A DNA stretch of 64,000 nt from Saxidomus purpurata (Eukaryota; Mollusca; Bivalvia; Venerida; Veneridae), in NCBI GenBank assembly GCA_022818135.1, contig JAFMSR010000017.1, positions 13,587,958 to 13,651,957 of the forward strand, read 5' to 3'. Under the pieces are notes generated by a model. The model did not search any database. It was given only the letters and a program-made list of their open reading frames with translations, and was not told the DNA's origin. This document shows, piece after piece, positions 44,641-59,300 of this stretch. How positions within the stretch are numbered: position 1 is the first letter of the stretch; each line of letters begins with the position of its first letter. A program made the translations under genes and the position numbers.

Positions 44641-46019
44641 TACTGTCAGAATGCCTTCTTCTATGACTGTTTGTCTTTCTATCAGATTCAACATTTTCAT
44701 GATGAACAGCTTGTCCCATACCGTCTGTCCATCCCGCAGCCGTGAGGGCTTAGGCTGAAACGAACATGTTATTCATACGAAATATGTATACGATAATCTA
44801 TAGGAATATTAAAAAACACGTATAATCAACAATTTGGACTTGCGATAAAACGATTGTGATTCCAAATGGAAGCTATATTTTACATTTTAATCACTTTAAG
44901 TGACCAAGTTCTATCAATATTTAAGACAAAAATATAATGTTGCACTGGAACTAACACAGTTAATGGTCCCTAATAACATGCATAGCCTACTTTTTATCAT
45001 TGTTTGTAGGATAAATACTTCTACTGGTGATGAGAAACCAACAGAAAATGACCAACATTCCATGTCGTACGATGTTTAGCGAAATATCATGTCAAACATT
45101 CAATTTTCTGATATTACCTCCCAATGAATTGAATAATACACAAATATTTATAGTTTTACTATCGACTGGTGATGAGGTGAATATCTAAATGTATAGACCA
45201 TGAATGTGATATCTACCGAGGCCGAACTCACGGTAGACGTTGCCATTTAGCAAGATTCATATATAACTGCCTTTTTGGCAATTTTGTTAAAAGTAGAATT
45301 GAAAATACATGCAAGTACGCCTTTAAGTAACAATAACATAAAATTTATATTTTACTCAAAGTTATGTAAGGCTACCGAATTTTTCTGTCACTGAGATAAA
45401 ACAGGCGAAATTCTTGAATTCGTTTGGGTAGCTGGACAGCAGCCTAAACGTGCGGTTAATGGCACATGCTTCTGTTTACAAACTGACATACTGGGTCATG
45501 TGACTAACGGATGACCAATCACAATGTACATTGTATACCGTAATTTTCGGACAAAAGGCCGCTTCACTGTATTGGGTCAGCCCCTATATTTTTACGATTT
45601 TAGAAACAAAATTGCACGTATAAGCCGCTCGGGCATATTGGCCGCGGCCGATACGCCTAATATGGTGCATATATCCAGGCGTTTAAAACGAGTCGCGCCT
45701 TTTTGTGTTACAAATAATGTATCACCGGATTAATCACTCTCGTTAATCTGCTGATATACGGTAGTATACGGTAGTTAATTGACCCATGAAGGCAAAATGG
45801 TTTGGAAAACATTGGTCAACTCAAACAAACCTCGCCAAGGCCGTGAAAACTGGCTTGGATTGAAAGCCAGTGCAATATAGTAATCAAGGATCGGCGAGAT
45901 ATTGCATGCTCAAGACCGCAAGACTAGGCTGACATTTTTTTAGAATCTATAAATAGTTCGAGGATGTTGTTGTTGTTTAACACCCTTTCCAACCTTGGTC
46001 ATTTTATCACGCGGACAGT

Positions 46020-46186
46020 TTACCTAACAATAACCAGTACTAGACTCCGATCCTTTTTAAGAAACTGCAAACTTTCTCACAAGAAGAGACATGGTTGGTA
46101 GTAGGGCGCGAACCCATGGTCTTCAATCTATGAGAGGTTACAGTGATCTCAAGTCAGCGTCTCTAACCACTCAACCATTGAGGCAG
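46020..46186 (-). mobile_element. tRNA-derived SINE, family B, reverse orientation
   Basis: ACCAGTACTAGACTCCGATCC, AAGAAACTGCAAACTTTCTC, GGTTGGTAGTAGGGCGCGAACC and TCAAGTCAGCGTCTCTAACC in the same order as 31320-31505. Confidence 0.65.
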
Positions 46187-48329
46187 TTATAATTCGAGGT
46201 CAGTATGCTTCGCCAACATGGCATTTAAACTGGCGATCCACAGCAAAAATGTCAACCTGTACACGAATACGTTTAGGGAGTTACATAATAAATGTACTGA
46301 ATTATGCGTAAAGCTTTCCACCATTCTGCTATCTGTTATTGTCACTTACCAAAGCTTGCTCAGGAAAATGGTCTTTCGGAGGTTTAGGAAATGCTATGAC
46401 GGACGAAATAAATAGAATACAGATCCAAATCAGAATATTCCAGCATATGTAGTGCACATTTTCACGGAACTTACTACCGATGATTTGCATAGTCGTAACT
46501 AAATCTATGAATATTAGTCATTTCAAGCTTTAATTGTAAAATGTCTCCATTTTTCTTGTGGAGTTACGACGCTTGCTTTCTTTTTAGCCGTAATCCGTTT
46601 TCATATCCATTGTAATTTTGACTCAGTGTTTATTTTATCTTATTTTTTAAACTCTTTTTTAAATATTATGTCGCGCAGATCATCTACACGATCAATATAG
46701 CACAGACGACTTACAACTATAACAAATCTTTTTGTATTCAAATTAGACGTTTTAACACCATATCAACATTCCTTGCACGTTTGTTTCATTATAAAATCCC
46801 AGATAGCTACATAAGTTAGTAATTTTCAAAGACAAATGCAAATCCACATTCAGATATTAAAAGTGACGATTTATTTTGTTTAGTGCACACCAGAAAATGA
46901 TTTTGTATCCTTTTATAAACTATTAACGATATAATATAAAACATTGTTTAAAGTAAAGTCACTGTCATTGCTATTTCCCTCGGGGGCGCCATAAGTTCGA
47001 TACTGATCTTACAACATTTTCTTGCCATTGGAAAGAAACATGTGTTAAAATGACTGTTTCTTCAAATATGTTAGACTTTAAGTTTTGTGTAGATCAAATG
47101 CACTACGTTCTTCGTTATCCTCAGAATGTTTGCGGCGGTTTTTTACGTCAGTTACTTACGGGAGCGACGGTTGAACCAGTCCCTCATTTTTAACGTTATT
47201 TGCATGCAACAGTAAACAAAAATTGACGTTACACCAGGAAATAATCAACTGGACGGAATTAGTCAGAAATGAAACCGAAAAGCTAAAGCTATGTGAAATG
47301 TGAAAATTTAATTACAAGTAAACTAAAAGTTAAGATCAATCGGGTCTCGTGACAATGTGCAAAATGATTGTTGACACGCCGAATGCACAATTTAATACAT
47401 GTACATGTGTATAATGAACTTTTATTATTTCCTTCCCCTCGACGGATTTTTGTTTTCAGTTTACCGGGTACCGTAGCAAAATGCACTTGAAAGTTATATG
47501 TTCATATTTTGTTACTTTGCGTCATTTTTTTGTCACGGTAATCATACAAAAGTAGGGAAAAGCACCCCGGATATGGCGGTTGATTTAATTTGATACTTCA
47601 CACCTGACAACTTGTAAACTATGTTCATAATTGGTAGTAAAATAAAACGCATGATACAGCGGAAGGCGCGTGTTTGAGCTGTTATTCAACCATTCAGTAT
47701 CAGTAAAAACACCCGCGGCGTTTTAAATATCATTAACTGTCATCAGCAATAAATTAGCAATAAAATAAATCAAGGTTCCTTTGATGTGTTACGGTAAAAC
47801 AATAGTTGTAAAATGTTTCATCTTTCCGCTCACACGTTTGTGGTTATTTTGAGATATTTAAAATTTCTTTGATTTTGCGTTTTTAATCAGGAAAAAAATG
47901 TTTTCCTTTTTGTTTTAATGTAATGATGTACGTATTAAAAACGAACAGAACGCAATAACAATCTTTTAACCCAATCTCTTCCTTTATATGTACACACCTA
48001 TTAAAAAAGAGACATGAAAACAAGTAAACTAGACACCTTGGCATTACGGCCGACGCCCGGGTTAAATGGAATAAAAATAAAAAATAAAATAACTGCACCC
48101 AGGGCCTCATTTCTTCAGGGGTCTGGCTTAGAAACGGTTTATTAGTCAGTTGAGCGAAATAAAATTCTAAAAACTGGTTGTTTACAATATAAAATCCCAG
48201 TCGAACCGGGCCGTGTTTTAAAAACGACCTTCTTCAGGTCAATGATATATACCAAATTTGATTCCAAATAGTTTACCACGTGACATGCAGATATCACAAT
48301 TAAGCTCTACTTTTTCTATACAAAATATA

Positions 48330-51280
48330 TAACAAGAGGGCCATGTTGGCCCTACATAGCTCACCCGAGTACCAACATCACAAAGTCAAACACTCCACAG
48401 ATATGAAGTCATATAATGCTATGTACACAAGTTTGTTTTAAATAATATTTTAATTTATTTTTGTCTTAAAAAGTAGGTCAAAGGGTAATATTCAAGATTT
48501 GCTATATATAGGCGCATTTTTAAACCAGTTCGCAAAACTGTGCATATGATTCAATATTCATTGCTCCAGATTGTGAAACAAAAACATAGGACTGTCTGAA
48601 TGTTACTGTATGACATATTTTTTTATGATTCAAAATGATTTGAAGAAATTTGGTAAAGGGTCACTTAAGACACATATCATACCAGTCAGTGAAATAATTT
48701 TGAAATCGAACCAATGGCTTCAAAATAAAAAAGATAAAAATAATATTTATCTTTAGAGTTTATGCAACGAAAAACTACTGTTACTGAAAAGCTTACACAT
48801 ATGCCGAAAAGGTGGCTAGAAATTAGTTTCAAAGCAAAAGCTTCTTACAATAGAATTAAGTTTATTTAATCAAAGTAAATCACAATTTTCTAAAATTAGA
48901 GTGCACATAACTGTAAATACACTAATAACGTTGACATTGTATATGCTGAAAGAATACGGAAATTATAGAAAATACGCATCATTTTTATTGCCGCGCCATA
49001 TCGCATAAGGAAAAGCAGAGTTATTTCTTTTCTCTTAGTATGCCATTTGTGCCTTTTTTTGGCTCACCTAGCACTTTGTGACAGGGTGAGCTTTTAGGGT
49101 TGATGATAGTCCGTCGTCCATCCGTTAACTTTTACTTCAAACAACTCTGAAACCACTGTGCTAATGTAGATGAAAATTGGCAGGGATGCTCTACCGAAAT
49201 TACTCAAAGAAGTCGCTTCCATGTAGAACACTGGTTGCCTGGCAACAAATAGGAAAAAATTTAAAATTATACTTATCTAAAACCACACGGTCTAAAGCTT
49301 AGATATTTGGCATGTATGATTGCCTAGTGGACCTCTACAAAATTTGTTCAAATCATGACCCCTGGGTTAAATTGACCCCGCCCGGGCGATCACTTAATTT
49401 GACATAGGTTTCTATAGGAAAAACTTCACAAATCGTCTTCTCAAAAATCAAGCCGTGTAAAAAATTCTTCTCCAAAACCACAAGGCCCCTAGAGCTTACA
49501 TATTCGGTGTGAAACATTGTCCAGTGACAAATCGTACTAACTTAAGTATAAGGAAACTAGAATTACGTCATATGCAAAATATTAAAGGGACGAATCGTAC
49601 ACTTAATGTAAGGAAAAGTAGAGTTGACTTTCTTGTCACTTTTTACGCCATCTGCAAAATCAATCTAGTAAACCCATTTGCAAAAGATCAAATGACACAA
49701 ATCATACTAATTTAAGGTACGAAAAAACAGAGTAACTTCCCTTCTTACATCGTTAGAGAAATCATGTCTTAATTTAGGAAAGACAGAGTTGCCTCCCTTT
49801 TTATTCAAACATCATTTGCAAAAGATCAAAGAAGACCAAGCTAACCGAGTGAAGGCATAGAAAAAGAATAAACTCCCTTTTTAACACTTTTTGCAAACAC
49901 AAGGGTCATGATAGCCTTATATTGCTCACCCAGAGTACCAGTGCACTAGCCTAAGGAAGTCGCTTGTCCCTAAAGATAAGAAAGCCACTGGTTGTTAAGG
50001 GAGGTTACTGGAATCTAGGGACTAAGTTGTTGCTAAGGACGTCAGTGGTTACCAAGGAAGTCGCTTGTTCCTAGGAAAATCACTGGTTGCTAAGGAAGTC
50101 ACTTTATCTAATAAGAAATCACTGGTTGGTAGGGAAAGTCATTGATTGCTAAGAAATCATTTGTACAAAGGGAAAGTCGATGGTTGCTAAGGTCAGTGCA
50201 TGCTTGGTTAGTTGCTAGTTGCTATACAAACTCATAGAAAGCTAGGTTTTTCCATAACTCTCAAAACAAGATCGCCCTGTATCACATCTGAGACCTATTT
50301 CTGAAAATATGTGACTATAACTTCAACCTAAAACTTATATCATAAGCTCAAACATTATGTTTGACCTTGTCAAGCAATTTACATTATGATTGGGTTGTAC
50401 AAGTCACCTGTATTGCTCACACAAGGTTTAAACTGCGATTACCTATCTTTTTACCCCAGATTATCCATATTCAAGCTAGACCTAAATGTAATCAAGACAA
50501 TCATACTTACCAGGTTTCGTGAAGGTACAATAAACAAGAGAGTGCCAAACTGTCACAAAATATGCCCGTCAAGGAGGCATAACTCAGTATCTGGCAGTGC
50601 ATTTGTTTTGTAAAAACTGCTAGAACTATAGAGCAGACAAGGCTAATTCACCTGACAGTGTTTGAACTATAGAGCTGAGAAGGCTAATTTCAAAAAAATT
50701 ATAATTCAAGGCCTATACGGCAATTTTGCTGGTTATCGAACTTGGCCTAGATATTATGCCCATAAACATTTTCAGCAAGATCAGATGAAAACTGTCCAAC
50801 TTAAGAGCGGACAAGGTGAATTTGGCAAATTTTGCATAAATCAAGGACCATAATTCAAAAGTGCCTCAGTCGATTTAGCTGGTTATCGAACTTGGCCGCA
50901 TGATTATGACGACAAACATTTTGACCAAGTTTGGTAAAGATCGGATGAAAACTATTTGACTTAGAGAGTGGACACAGTGTGGATGCCGCCTGCCTGCCCA
51001 TCTGCCATGGGTTATCCCTTCCGGTGTATAAAAATGCAACCTATATTATATACACAAAGTTTTTGCATATTTTAATCCCTTGCCCTAGTTCTTCAGCCCA
51101 GATGATCCATATCTGAACTCAATCTAGATTGCATTAAAATTATCATTCTGACTTAGTTTCATGAATATACATACACAAGGTTTATGTATGTTTTGGCCTG
51201 TGACCTAATTTTTTACCCCAGATGACCCATATTTAACTTTATTCAGTTTCAATGATATAATAGAGATTAATATATATATC
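48330..51280. repeat. Degenerate dispersed repeats (GAGGGCCATGTTGGCCCTAC type)
   Basis: Starts ACAAGAGGGCCATGTTGGCC with CTCACCCGAGTACC. Later blocks have GGTGAGCTTTTAGGGTTGAT and GTCCGTCGTCC, a run of about eight GTTGCTAAGGAAGTCACT-like units at 49960-50200, and AACATTTTGACCAAG units at 50700-50960. No gene seen. Confidence 0.6.
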
Positions 51281-51984
51281 TTTTATTTATTTAAAATATA
51301 TATCTTCAATCATTAAATTATCATTATAATATTGCACATAATATTTTAACTGACAGCAAGTCAGGCAATAAACACACAAGCATCTGATACAAAACATAAT
51401 CATCATTATATTAATAGTTACATCTTCATCTTGTGTTACTTGCAGAACTATCCCAAAAGTGAGACGCAAGACTTACCTAGGGCAAATACGAACATGTAAA
51501 CATTTGTGGTCCTACTAGATTCATCAACCATTATGAAGCTAACTCACTATTATTACATACATGTATAACTAAATTCACTACTTTTAATCTATGAAACACA
51601 GGTAATACGCATGCACCTGCAAAGATGGTCATTTCTGTATCTCTTGGCTAACTGGCTGCTTAACACAGTATTTAAATATTTACATGAAGTTTGCTTTATC
51701 TTAAGGTAGTAGATGTGTAATGCGTACTTCCTGTTTAAGGATCATTTGGAATACTTTGGATTTTATAATAGTCCCTATTTTGTACCCTGTGGTGAAATTG
51801 AAAAACGTCAGTACTGTTATGAGATCAAGAGTGTCCTAGAGTTCAGTATCCCGAACTTGCCAAACACTTTTTTGCATATTTTTTTCTTTTAAGTTATCAA
51901 AATGAATAACATAAAAATTAAGCCATTTTACAAGATTTGAAAACTGTAGTCTTACATTTTCCTTGATTTTATCCAGCTGTATAG

Positions 51985-53290
51985 TTACTTGCAAATACAA
52001 AAAGTTTGACTCGTATGCTCGATTTTTATAAGTTGAATATCTTGCAAGATAACTAGTGGTAAAACATTTTCATTTTTTATTATAATTCAATTTATATACT
52101 ACTTATAAAAGTTTTATAATCAATAGTAATCAGGCCCTATCACAGTCTTTTGCTAACAGCCGTGATTATGTGTTTGATGAGATATTGTCTTTGAAAAATT
52201 AGGAAAATATGCTGTATACCCTCGTTTTTGGCATTATCAAATAAATTTGTTTAGTTCTACATGTACTACAGCTTGTAGGATTATAATTGAAACATGTTTT
52301 GTAATTCTACATATGCTCATGAATCGTACTTTTGAACCTGTGAAAAGTTTTTAAATGTAGAATAGATACATGTCAAACATACCTATTTTCACTTTCCTAT
52401 GGCACTTTTTTATATGGTCAGTATTTCTAAAGTGGGGGTTTAGGGCAACAAATCAAACGCGAATTAATTTTTAATTCCAGCGGGTGAAATGTCTTTAAAT
52501 TTTGCACACTAGTCGGTTAACAGATGTAGATCATATAAATGTTAAGTTCAATGTGTTTTGGAATAGTGTCCATTAGACCCCCACTACCATTAAAGAATGC
52601 ACGATTTTTAGACAAAAATGTATAAATAATCATGGTCCCTTGCTTTGTGCCCTTTTCAAATGGAAATAAAGTCAGTATATGTATAATAAGCCTGTACTAG
52701 ATTTTGTACAGTATTTCACTTGAATCACTTCAGTCACATATATCTTTCATTTAAGTGATTAATATAATTAATACCAGTAGTAATAGCTACTCATAGGTAT
52801 TTTACAATTTTAAGTTTCTTAACCACAAGAGTTTTTACTTTCATACAAAAACTTTGACTTGTATGCATCGCAATGCTAGTATACATGAATTTCTTGCTAG
52901 ATACACTATTTGCTATCATTTCCTTTCATTATATAACCTATATTACTATCCAAACTGTTAAATTGTTCAAATAATTTAACCAGGCACTGTCACTGTCCTT
53001 GTATCAGGTGATTCTTGTTATGAATGAGATCTTGTTTTTGAAAAACTGAAAATATGCTGAATACATTTCTCGCATCATCAAATAAATTTGTTTAGTTCTA
53101 CATGTACTACAGTTTGATATCAAATTTCAATTGGAAACAATTTGCTTCACACAGCATATGCAATCATGAATTAACCAGACTTATGCATTCGAATATGTGT
53201 ACTAAAGATTTAAGGTGTAGCAGTAGTAATGTGTTCAATTTTCTTCTCCAGTTCTACATATTCCTCTGACACTTTTTTATTTCAGTATCC
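51985..53290. repeat. Diverged tandem duplication reaching the BLOC1S5 last exon
   Basis: Copy A (about 51985-52440) and copy B (about 52835-53290) share AAATAAATTTGTTTAGTTCT, ACATGTACTACAG and other blocks in the same order. Copy A ends with GGCACTTTTTTAT, matching GACACTTTTTTAT inside the last BLOC1S5 exon. A worn piece of that exon therefore probably lies near 52330-52430. Confidence 0.55.
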
Positions 53291-53388
53291 ATATCTTGGT
53301 CGACTTTAGCACTCTTTTCAAACTGTTCCTGCATGAATTTATCCCAGTCCTCTCTTCTCCTCTGTCTGTTGAGATCTATAAAACCCAC
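53210..53388 (-). CDS. BLOC1S5: BLOC1S5 exon 5, frameshifted
   Basis: Acceptor TATTTTTTCAG, phase 0. VGFIDLNRQRRREDWDKFMQ, then EQFEKSAKVDQDMDTEIKK. The strict frame then gives CQRNM and stops. One base more in the six-A run (plus-strand T-run near 53274-53279) would continue the conserved coiled coil to 53210. Confidence 0.8.
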
Positions 53389-56300
53389 CTGAAAAAATAT
53401 CAAAGCGTATTAATTCTGTGAAACTATTACTTTTTGTTGGGCACAAATTTTATTCGAATTTCACGGTCAGTGGACTCATGTATTTGAGAATTATTTGGTT
53501 CTGCATTTTAATGATAAAAAAATATTATTTTCTAAGTCCTACAAATCAATTTCCTGTTTTCATCTTTGTCAAATGTTTGTTTGAATGTTTAGAGAATTAA
53601 AAGGTCAATAGTGCTCACCAATCTGTTTTTAATCGAGCATCTCTCCCTTGATGCTGTGAATGTTTGTTTTTGTGCCTAAATAGGAGATTTTTATTAGGAC
53701 ATGCCACCCTCCTTTTATTTGTTCAAAATTTTGTAATTTTTAGTGCCAAAGTTAGAGAGTAGCTGCGGCAAATTCTGCTTAGATAGCTTTTTCCTCATCT
53801 TTGTCAAAATATATTACACAATGTATGTACCACATGAGGGCAGGATTACCACTTTTGCTTTCAGTTTAAGTGTGAGCAAGTCCACATCCACAGCATTTAC
53901 CTCATTTGTTCTGAATTGGAAGCCATTTTGATGGCAAAACTGATAAGCATTAACAGGATTTTTTCCACAAACTATGTGATAATTAAGAAAATACCAAGAG
54001 AATTAGTGTGTAACAACCACATTTTCTTGAACCTGCTGAGCCATCTACCCATAGCAGGGATTAATTATGTTTATAAATCTGATTATTTTATAGGCGTTTA
54101 GTAGATTTTTCCCTATTCACTTTAAAGGATAGTTGCCAACCCAAATGGCTGACAATTCAAAGCTTGGGAAGTAAATATTGTAGACGTGGTAACGTTGTTT
54201 GACCTGAAATTGCTTGTCTTTAAACTAAAGTTTGAGCGTTCTTAATAGTTTGAGAATATCAATACATTAACATTTACTTACATTATCTGCCTACGTCCTA
54301 CATGTCTGAATATCAATTAATGAATTGAAACTAAACATCAATCTATTTATATCTACACTTGCTGCCCACTGTTATTATTTGTCGGATCGTTTTCATTATA
54401 CGTAACACATTCTTAAATTGCAGCCTAAAACAACTGTATTTGTATTTATTACCCTTCGAAGAAATTTCCAGCCGTTTGATTGGTCAATGATCCTTTAATA
54501 TAAATTGACATTGACATGCTAGTATGTAATATACATTAAAATTTTGAAATTTTCATTCCTTTTAATCTACATCTAATTTGTTGGATATGCACATCTACAT
54601 TTGTTAGGAACAGGGAAATACAATTCTTATTTGGTTTTTGATGCAGAAAATTATATTACCCACTACACTGTAATATCACCCTCGCCTAAACAGATACTAA
54701 TGGTTTGGTTAAATTAATCTAGGTGGGTACCATATAAAATAACAAATAACATGTAATAGTGCGAGCACTGGTAGTTGGTTGGTTAACACATAATCTATGC
54801 TTGGCTGTCTTTGACTTATGTTGACAGTCGTTAGTTTCTTATTCATTATAATTTATTCTAACACTGCTCCAAAAGGCGCTAGTTCATGTACACACTAATT
54901 ATTTGAAATTAGTCATATTGAGGTATTTGTATTTGCTAAATTAATATAAGAACACTTACAGTTACAGTAAATTAAATATCTCTTACATTATATTAAACTA
55001 GATCTATGTAAAATGTATAAAAGATGAAACTCACTTCAACATTATTTTCTTTCTCTTCTATCTTCTTACAAACTTCTATAGCAACTTTGACTGTAAATAT
55101 ATCAAAAGAAATGCATATATACATAAATATACAATATACACATGTTACGATGTACTGCACAAAATTAACAGTAATTCTGCACTGTATACTTGTTAGCATT
55201 GGAATAATTAAACTATAGCAATTTAAGCAACAACAACATATCAGAAAAAAACTCTTCAACCATTGTGCTGTTTACTCTCTAAACCATGTTTACTGCAAAG
55301 CTCCAAGGAGACCAAAAGACTCTTGACAGGTTTGAGCCTACCTTATGTAGAGCAGCTGCATAGCCAGAAGTCAGCAGGACAGAGGTTTAAGCCAACCTTG
55401 TGCAAAGCAGCTGAACACCCAGAAAGCAGATGAACTGAGCTTTCTCCATTTCCTGATTAATTCTCTGAGGTCTCTATTATAATTATTCTCAAGAAAATAA
55501 ATCTTTACAAAAGAGGTATTAAGTAAAGGAGCTTAACTTACCCACAACCCTGTGAGACTAACTATAAGTTCAATGTACATGACTATATTTTAAGTGCATG
55601 AAATTATAAAAATCAATGTTTACCTTTTGCTTGAACATTTGTAAGGAATGTATCTAATGCAGTTTGGGCTTCAGGAATGTATTTATTGTTCATATTGCTC
55701 ACATCACTTTTTATCTTATTCAGCCTGTCTTCCTCACGAGTGCCACGTTTTTCCTTCAATATAAATTCACCATGTCACTTATTTTGTGAAATGTGCTGTC
55801 ATTTACAAGTTTGACCTTTAGCCAACGGGGCTGGAAGAGGAGTTTGACAGGTTGTTTCAAAGAAGAGTTGAACATTTGACTCAAAATCATGAAAATCCTT
55901 CAAGGCCCCTAAAGAAAATTATGCATGACCATCCTTCACTTTTTACTGCCCACCTCACATTTTTTTAGAGAAAATGATCAAAAGAAAAATTTCAAGTGTT
56001 TCAGACTGACCGACCTTTTTTTTTTTTTGGCAAAGAGATAGATTTTTATATCATGGAGCAGAAATGAACAAAGGTGTAACCTTGACCCCAGTGACCACAA
56101 ATGCATATCAAGTCTTTCATATAAGCTACATGTACAAAGTACTGTATATTTTCATATTTTCATTTCACATCATCAGCATATAAATGAGTGACCTTGGTTC
56201 TGGAGCATCATTATTCTCATAATGGTCTTCGAAACTAGACAAGTTAGAAACAAGAGTATCATTGGAAACAATGGATGCTCCCAGAAGCACCCAACAATAA

Positions 56301-59300
56301 GAATGGAAGCAAAATCATTACATGAAATAATTTTTAGGAGATTATTAGGAATAAGGGAATGGATAAAACTTTTTCTTAATTATTTACACCTGAATGGGGT
56401 AAAATTTGACCTAGGGGTCATGACTTAATGATCTTCGTAGAGGTCCACTAGGCAATGCAGGCCAAAAAAGTAAGCTATAGACCTTGTGGTTTCAGAGAAG
56501 ATTTTTTTTAATTTCCTATAGAATCCTATGTAAAATCAAATAACTCCGCTCAAAGTGGGGTCAATTTTGACCCGGGGGTAATGATTTAAACAATCTTGGT
56601 AGAGGAATAGAATTCAGTAAACAACTTTGGTTGAGGACCACCAAAGAAACATAGCTGTAAAGTTTTAACAACATCTATTAAGCAGTTTGGGAGATGTTGT
56701 TACATTTACAAGTACTTATCAAACTACAAATGTGCATGAATAAAAATTGTATTTTGATACTAATAAAAATATATTCATCATGACCTTAAGAGTACACATA
56801 CTTTTCCACCCTATTAATGATTATCTTGAAGACTTCTGACCAGTATAAAACAACGAACTTTTTTTTTCTGGACAACATTAAGAATTGCTAGACTGATAGT
56901 ATTACTAAGAAGTACATACTAAGTGAAAGAACTCAACTGATAAATAGTAGAAAATAACAATATCACTATTGACTAAAACAACCTGAAGAAACTTAAACAC
57001 TACCATGACTACAATATTCCTTGATACATAAATATATATAAACAGCTTTACCTCAAATTCCTTAACAAAAGCCCTTATATGGCCCTGTAAAATTGGTCTG
57101 TGGTCAAAGAGTCGGCTGTGAAGCTCGCATACATCTGAAAATAATGGAAAATGAAGTTATAAATGTTATCTTGTAAATGTTTTTACATTATATCACACTG
57201 TAAAAGCAACTTGAATAAGTGAACAATATATAATTATAGAAGCTTGAGGTCAATATATAAGTTTTCCACAGGTCTGAAAAAACTATATATCATATACCTG
57301 TCATAAATACTTAGTCCTGATTGGCCGAAGGCGCTCAAATGCCGGGTCCGCAAAAGTATGTGTAGACCTGGAAATGGTATGTTAACCTGCATGGATTTCA
57401 AGACGTCATTTCTGTTTAAGTTTTAGCATAATTTTCTCTACTTTTCACAAGGTATACAATATAATAATTGTAGACTAGTGATGAGGTCAATAGTTTTGCA
57501 CACCTGTTGAAAAATGGTATTGACCTTGGACTTCAACCTCGGTCAATATCACTATAAACAGGTCCTCAGAACTATATATTGACCTCAACATTAGTCTATA
57601 ATTGTATAATATTGCTCTCTAAGTTCCTACATTAGTCAACAACATCGTACAACTAGAAATGTTTTTTTTTTAAACCTACAGGTCTCTCTTATGCCTCCCT
57701 TCTTCCCAAAGGAAGAATTCACAGGGCCAAAGTGACCCCTTACTATAATATGCACAACTACACTTCATAGTGATGCTTCCCACTCAGTATGATGAAATTC
57801 CATCAGGGTTTTGGATTATTGGACAGCAGTCAAGCTTTTTTCCATTTCAGGCTCTTGTTAGCTTGACCTTTAACCATATGACACCAAATTACAATAACAC
57901 AACTAGACTTAATACTGATGGTTCCTACCAAGTTTGATGAAAATCTAACAAGGGGACATGGAGGTGAGCTGTCAGTAGGACAGCGCACTCGACTTTTTTA
58001 GTGCTTGCCAATAAAACAAAACTTTGACAGTTAAGGGCACACAAGACTTTAACTAGGAATTTCTAAATACAAATGAAGAAACATTTTCACAGAGTTATCT
58101 TCTCTTGCTTACAGATAGGTCTCATGATGGTACATAAGTACTCCAACTTTCAAAATAAATATCTCAAATGGTTAAGTCAACAAGTGGACAAGAATGAAAA
58201 TTTTAACTGAGTTTCCAAGTATTACCCTTTCCTGCCCATGTTTTGGGATCATGATGGTTAACAAGTGTTCCAACTTTCAAATTAATATCTCAAACAGTTT
58301 TGTCAAAAAGTGGATTGTATGAAAAACTTGAACAAGATTCTACATTTGTAAGTCGAAAAAGGGCCTTAATTTTCAAAGCAAATCCCTGACAGAGTAACCT
58401 CCCCTTGCCTACAGATGGGGGTAATGATATAAACAAGCATTCAAAGCAATATCTCAAAGGGTTAAGGTAATAAGTGGATTTTACCCATATTCAATGTATT
58501 TTCTAAGTAAAAAAAGGGCATAATTCTGTCAGAAACCTTGACAGAGTTATGTACTCTTGTCTGGTGATGTAGGTCATGATGGTAAACAAGTATGATTAGT
58601 TTCAAAGCAATACCTCTAATGGTTTTCAAATAAAGTGAGGTGGTACCAAAATAATTAACCAAGCTCAATACACTTTCTAAGTAAAAAAAGGGCCATAATT
58701 CTGTCAAAAACCTTGACAGAGTTATGTACTCTTGTCTGTAGATGTAGGTTATGATGGTTAACAAGTACGGTAAGTTTCAAAGCCATACCTTCAATAGTTT
58801 TGAAATAAAGTGGGGTGGTACGAAAAACTTAACCAAGGTGTGACACCAACGTGGACGCATACGCCGTGGCGAGTAGGATAGCTCCCCTTTTCTTCGAAAA
58901 GTCGAGCTAAAAATTGGACAAGATTTGTGTTCCATCTGATTCTCAGACCCCTATGACCTTGACCTTTGACAGTGTTTGACACCAAATTGCAATATGCACA
59001 ACTAGACATCATACCGATGTTTTCCTGAAAATTTGGTGCAACTCCAACTACGGGTTTTTGAGATAAAGAGCTTACAAGATTTTCAAATTTGACAATATTG
59101 TAATATGCACAATAGGAGTTCATATTGGTGCTTCCTTAAAACATTTATGAAAATCCAACAAGGAGTTTTCGAAAGGAAAAAGAGGGCAGACAAACAGATG
59201 GCAAGCGGAAAATCAATTTGTTGACCCCAGGAGGTGAGTTTCTTAGTGTTCCAATATTAAGCGGCACTGGTGTTATCATCACAAATCAGCAATCAAGTCT

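Larger units (their letters stand above)
43838..48325. other. Gene-poor region upstream of the metalloproteinase exons
   Basis: The signal-peptide exon of the metalloproteinase (ending in phase 0 on the minus strand) should lie somewhere above 43837 but could not be chosen. A worn repeat at 45535-45770 starts TACCGTAATTTTCGGAC and has inward GCCGC motifs. It resembles a dispersed DNA-element family. Confidence 0.45.
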
